A stretch of 64,000 bases of DNA from Pseudomonas laurylsulfativorans. Lineage in GTDB: Bacteria; Pseudomonadota; Gammaproteobacteria; Pseudomonadales; Pseudomonadaceae. Below the pieces are notes generated by a model. It was not told where the DNA came from. It did not search any database and saw nothing but the letters and a program-made list of their open reading frames with translations. Shown here piece after piece: positions 62,046 through 64,000 of this stretch (its first letter is position 1; each line of letters starts with the position of its first letter). The translations under genes were made by a program, and so were the position numbers. Where the stretch lies: contig NZ_MUJK01000005.1 of NCBI RefSeq assembly GCF_002906155.1, forward strand, positions 124,001 to 188,000, read 5' to 3'.

Positions 62046-62384
62046 TTAGATAGCGTCGGTATCGGTTTCGCCGGTACGGATGCGAATCGCCTGTTCCAGA
62101 TTGACCACGAAGATCTTGCCGTCACCGATCTTGCCGGTGTTGGCAGCCTTGGTGATGGCCTCGATTACCCGGTCCAGATCCTTGTCGTCGATGGCGACGT
62201 CGATCTTCACCTTGGGCAGGAAATCGACCACGTATTCCGCGCCGCGATACAGCTCGGTGTGACCCTTCTGCCGGCCAAAGCCTTTGACTTCAGTGACGGT
62301 AATGCCCTGCACGCCGATCTCGGACAGCGACTCGCGTACGTCGTCCAGTTTGAACGGCTTGATGATGGCAGTGACTAGCTTCAT
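62046..62384 (-). CDS. glnK: Nitrogen regulatory protein P-II (GlnK)
   Basis: A 112-residue trimeric PII signal protein. The uridylylation site is Tyr51 in the T-loop (ELYRGAEYVVDFLPKV) and the C-loop is GKIGDGKIFVV. It senses ATP/ADP and 2-oxoglutarate, blocks AmtB when nitrogen is ample and adjusts NtrB. The start MKLVTAIIKPFKLDDV is fixed by homology; the longer frame is rejected. Promoter: see 62593-62608. Confidence 0.97.
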   Translation of the reverse strand: MKLVTAIIKPFKLDDVRESLSEIGVQGITVTEVKGFGRQKGHTELYRGAEYVVDFLPKVKIDVAIDDKDLDRVIEAITKAANTGKIGDGKIFVVNLEQAIRIRTGETDTDAI

Positions 62385-62592
62385 GAAAACTCTCTCCCGA
62401 ATTGGTGGACTTGCCCCAGGAAAACAAACCCGTCTCAAGTCTAAGCGCAGTGCCTGGCTTTGTAACGCATCGTCGGCCCTACCTGCCCGTCCGACGCCAG
62501 CTAACCGCTCCTTGCGAAACACTCCCCGCGTTTCGCCTGGCGCACTGCATTCGTCACAGCGACTGCATCAGTGCATGGGTCACCAGCAACTA

Positions 62593-62608
62593 AGCAGAAA
62601 GCTTGCCA
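62593..62608 (-). promoter_or_regulatory. Sigma-54 promoter of glnK-amtB
   Basis: TGGCAAGCTTTCTGCT on the minus strand matches the -24/-12 consensus TGGCACG-N4-TTGC at all but two positions, with GG and GC correctly spaced 10 bases apart. The predicted start lies near 62582, giving a leader of about 200 bases. Confidence 0.65.
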
Positions 62609-62682
62609 TCTCCACAAAATTGACTGTTTTCAAGCCTTTACCGGCGGATGGTGGATACTTCTCGACAACACCCGGCACGTTA

Positions 62683-62699
62683 CGCACAACAACGGTGCG
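62683..62699. promoter_or_regulatory. NtrC-like enhancer site upstream of glnK
   Basis: CGCAC-N7-GTGCG is a perfect palindrome with the spacing of the NtrC consensus TGCAC-N7-GTGCA. It lies about 110 bases upstream of the predicted sigma-54 start point, a normal enhancer distance. A half-site-like TGCACCA follows at 62729. Confidence 0.55.
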
Positions 62700-62803
62700 A
62701 CGCCGTCCGTCCCCATGCGCGAAAACCGTGCACCACTTGCCCGCGCAAATGACTATAGACACTGCGTGATACACTGCCCGTCATTGTTTCCAGGACATTG
62801 CCC

Positions 62804-63064
62804 ATGCTCGCGCCAAAAGACTTCCTCGACGCCTTGACCGGCACCGCCTCTCGCCTCTTCAGCGGCGATACGCCTCTGCCGAAAGCCGAAATCGAAAGCC
62901 AGTTCAAAATGTTGCTACAAAGCGGCTTCAGCAAACTGGATCTGGTCAGTCGGGAAGAGTTCGATAGCCAGATGGTTGTACTGGCGCGCACGCGGGCGCG
63001 GCTGGAGGCTCTTGAAACGAAGGTCGCGGAAATGGAAGCGAAGCTGAATCCGCCAACCGAGTAA
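62804..63064 (+). CDS. ubiK: Ubiquinone biosynthesis accessory factor UbiK
   Basis: An 86-residue protein of the UbiK/YqiC family. An N-terminal amphipathic segment (APKDFLDALTGTASRLFSGD) and a C-terminal coiled coil (ARTRARLEALETKVAEMEAK) are typical. UbiK binds UbiJ and helps organise the Ubi complex in E. coli under aerobic growth. ATG at 62804 is preferred over TTG at 62798. It is divergent from glnK. Confidence 0.93.
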   Translation: MLAPKDFLDALTGTASRLFSGDTPLPKAEIESQFKMLLQSGFSKLDLVSREEFDSQMVVLARTRARLEALETKVAEMEAKLNPPTE

Positions 63065-63095
63065 CCCATCAATCCCGCTTTGAAACACAGCCCCC

Positions 63096-63129
63096 TGTAG
63101 GAGCTGCCGAAGGCTGCGATCTTTTGATC
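63096..63129. repeat. Single REP-like element, fourth subtype
   Basis: TGTAGGAGCTGCCGAAGGCT followed by GCGATCTTTTGATC, a form I recall as scattered in P. fluorescens genomes. No second arm is visible nearby. Confidence 0.55.
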
Positions 63130-63242
63130 CCAAGCCCCGCAAAAATCCCGGCTACGTCCTACAAACATCACACCGCCGTCCGATTGCGTCGCGAAGTATC
63201 CGATCTCTATGCTCATCCCCAGCTGAATATTCAGCACCGGGT

Positions 63243-63264
63243 TTGGCGACCTGGATAGCATCCG
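63243..63264 (+). promoter_or_regulatory. Upstream copy of the C4 target pair
   Basis: TTGGCGA (63243-63249) and GCATCCG (63258-63264) repeat the two sequences that lie downstream at 63401-63407 and 63433-63439. Both are complementary to loop segments of the C4-like RNA at 63314-63390. A second target pair upstream fits what I recall of phage c4 loci. Confidence 0.55.
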
Positions 63265-63299
63265 ACACACCGCGACCACATTCGATTCAGGGAATTATC

Positions 63300-63425
63300 C
63301 CATCTCGAATTATGGCGGCTGTGCGTGGGAGACCTTCAGGTCTGCCGGTTTGTCCGGATGCACCGGTTCGCCAACCCGCGCGCAGCTGCCACCCTTTCGT
63401 TTGGCGACGAACAGAGGCAGCTTCC
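63300..63425 (+). ncRNA. C4-like antisense RNA upstream of the Bro-N gene
   Basis: A 16-bp stem (63314-63329 with 63375-63390) pairs without mismatch if three G-U pairs are allowed. Its loop holds a small hairpin AGACC-TTCA-GGTCT (63330-63343), then TCCGGATGC (63353-63361) and TCGCCAA (63368-63374). TCGCCAA is complementary to TTGGCGA at 63401-63407, itself mostly in the loop of a second hairpin (TTCGT/ACGAA). TCCGGATGC is complementary to GCATCCGGA at 63433-63441, which overlaps the Shine-Dalgarno of the next gene. This is the layout of phage P1/P7 C4 RNA, which represses an antirepressor. Transcript ends are not determined. Confidence 0.8.
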
Positions 63426-63432
63426 TTCATAC

Positions 63433-63449
63433 GCATCCGGAGTTGCAAA
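63433..63449 (+). promoter_or_regulatory. C4 target site over the Bro-N ribosome binding site
   Basis: GCATCCGGA (63433-63441) is a 9-base perfect complement of the C4 loop 63353-63361 and overlaps the Shine-Dalgarno GGAG (63439-63442), which lies 7 bases before the ATG at 63450. Pairing should block translation. Confidence 0.75.
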
Positions 63450-63971
63450 ATGGAAGAAAGCTATCTAATCCCTCACGTCTTCACCCGCCACAAACTCCAC
63501 CTCCACGCCCTCCTAATACAAAACCAACCCTGGTTCAGCGCCCGCGACCTAGGGCGACTTCTACGCATCTACCTCAACGACCGCCAAGTCCGAAAACTCG
63601 ACCCCGACCAATACCAAATAGCCAAAACCCTCATCCACGGACATATCGAAAACACCCTGCTAATCAGCGAATCCGGCGTCTACGCCATGCTCGTCTACCA
63701 CTACTGCCCCGAATACCGAGCATTGCGTGAATGGCTCACCCACGATGTCGTCCCCGCCCTGCGAGACGCCCAACACCCCACCACAATCGAGCGCCCACAA
63801 CTGAGCCTGCTCAATTGGCCGGAAATGTCGTTGAGCTTGCTGCACTGGAACAACCAGCCGTGGATTCGGCTGCAGGATGTGCCGCAGATGCTGCCTGATC
63901 AGGAGACTTCAAGGCCTGCTATCAGTTCGCCTTGGTGGAAAAGAGCTGCGAAGATGCTTCACGCATTTTGA
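63450..63971 (+). CDS. Bro-N domain protein (phage antirepressor-like)
   Basis: A 173-residue protein. Residues about 5-110 resemble the Bro-N domain of phage and baculovirus antirepressors (WFSARDLGRLLRIYLNDRQV; LLISESGVYAMLVYHYCPEY; REWLTHDVVPALR). The C-terminal 60 residues (SLLNWPEMSLSLLHWNNQPW) are not recognised. The ATG at 63450 has GGAG 7 bases upstream; a long in-frame extension passes through the C4-like leader and is rejected. Codons such as CTA, ATA and ACA are frequent in the first half, unlike neighbours, which suggests foreign origin. No other phage gene is in view. Confidence 0.82.
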   Translation: MEESYLIPHVFTRHKLHLHALLIQNQPWFSARDLGRLLRIYLNDRQVRKLDPDQYQIAKTLIHGHIENTLLISESGVYAMLVYHYCPEYRALREWLTHDVVPALRDAQHPTTIERPQLSLLNWPEMSLSLLHWNNQPWIRLQDVPQMLPDQETSRPAISSPWWKRAAKMLHAF

Positions 63972-63977
63972 ATAAAA

Positions 63978-64000
63978 ACCCCACGCTTTGGCGTGGGGGT
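63978..64000 (+). terminator. Intrinsic terminator after the Bro-N gene (cut by the window end)
   Basis: ACCCCACGC-loop-GCGTGGGGGT directly after the stop codon. The T-run, if any, lies beyond the window. Confidence 0.65.

Noticed and set aside
62729..62747. Second NtrC site TGCACCACTTGCCCGCGCA
   Set aside because: Only one half fits; spacing of the other half is off by two bases.

Overview
The window is a contiguous piece of a Pseudomonas chromosome, most likely of the P. fluorescens group. Three things point there. The gene order (ubiI-ubiH-pepP-zapA-6S RNA; ubiD-rho-trxA-ppx/ppk-hemB; algP-algQ-hemYXDC-algR-argH; cyaA-rnk-cyaY-lptM-lysA-dapF-xerC; sutA-amtB-glnK) is the one I know from fluorescent pseudomonads and P. 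aeruginosa. The coding sequence is GC-rich. The intergenic regions carry many REP/REPIN palindromes built on the core GGAGCGAGCTTGCTCGCGA. Almost all of it is core genome. I see no integrase, transposase, CRISPR array, tRNA or rRNA.

Layout. 0-3 kb: a ferric-iron ABC transporter (permease and binding protein, with a likely Fur box). 3-9.5 kb: ubiquinone hydroxylases with pepP and ygfB; divergently TIGR02449-zapA, 6S RNA and ygfA. 9.5-15 kb: a 51-residue membrane protein, an EVE-domain protein, a FliL-like protein, a quinone reductase, a TonB-domain protein, glpT and a ChaC-like cyclotransferase. 15-20 kb: a 2Fe-2S reductase, ubiD, rho and trxA. 20-23.7 kb: a GntR regulator divergent from a polar amino-acid ABC transporter. 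23.9-31.7 kb: convergent ppx/ppk, hemB, a DedA protein, a sterol-desaturase-type hydroxylase and elbB. 31.8-38 kb: YaiI, a cytochrome c-FTR1 iron permease, a LysE exporter, an MscS channel and an ABC-F ATPase. 38-47 kb: algP, an FKBP, algQ, dsbB, hemY-hemX-hemD-hemC, algR and the wreckage of algZ. 47-62.5 kb: argH, a GST, cyaA, rnk, cyaY, lptM-lysA-dapF-DUF484-xerC-HAD, sutA, yjbQ and amtB-glnK. 62.8-64 kb: ubiK, then a structured leader RNA in front of a Bro-N protein.

The most interesting signal is at 63.2-63.97 kb. A 16-bp stem-loop presents two loop segments, one complementary to a downstream hairpin loop and one to the Shine-Dalgarno region of a Bro-N (phage antirepressor-like) gene. This is the architecture of phage P1/P7 C4 antisense RNA, here attached to a lone gene with no other phage gene in view. 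Second, the sensor kinase gene algZ/fimS between algR and argH is reduced to a frameshifted, internally deleted remnant, while algR is intact and still overlaps the remnant's stop codon. Third, glnK-amtB has a good sigma-54 promoter with an NtrC-like palindrome about 100 bp upstream of the predicted start point.

Functionally the window joins envelope and respiratory housekeeping (ubiquinone, heme, lysine/peptidoglycan precursors, cell division, XerC) with global regulators (Rho, 6S RNA, AlgR/AlgQ/AlgP, CyaA, Rnk, SutA, polyphosphate, PII).
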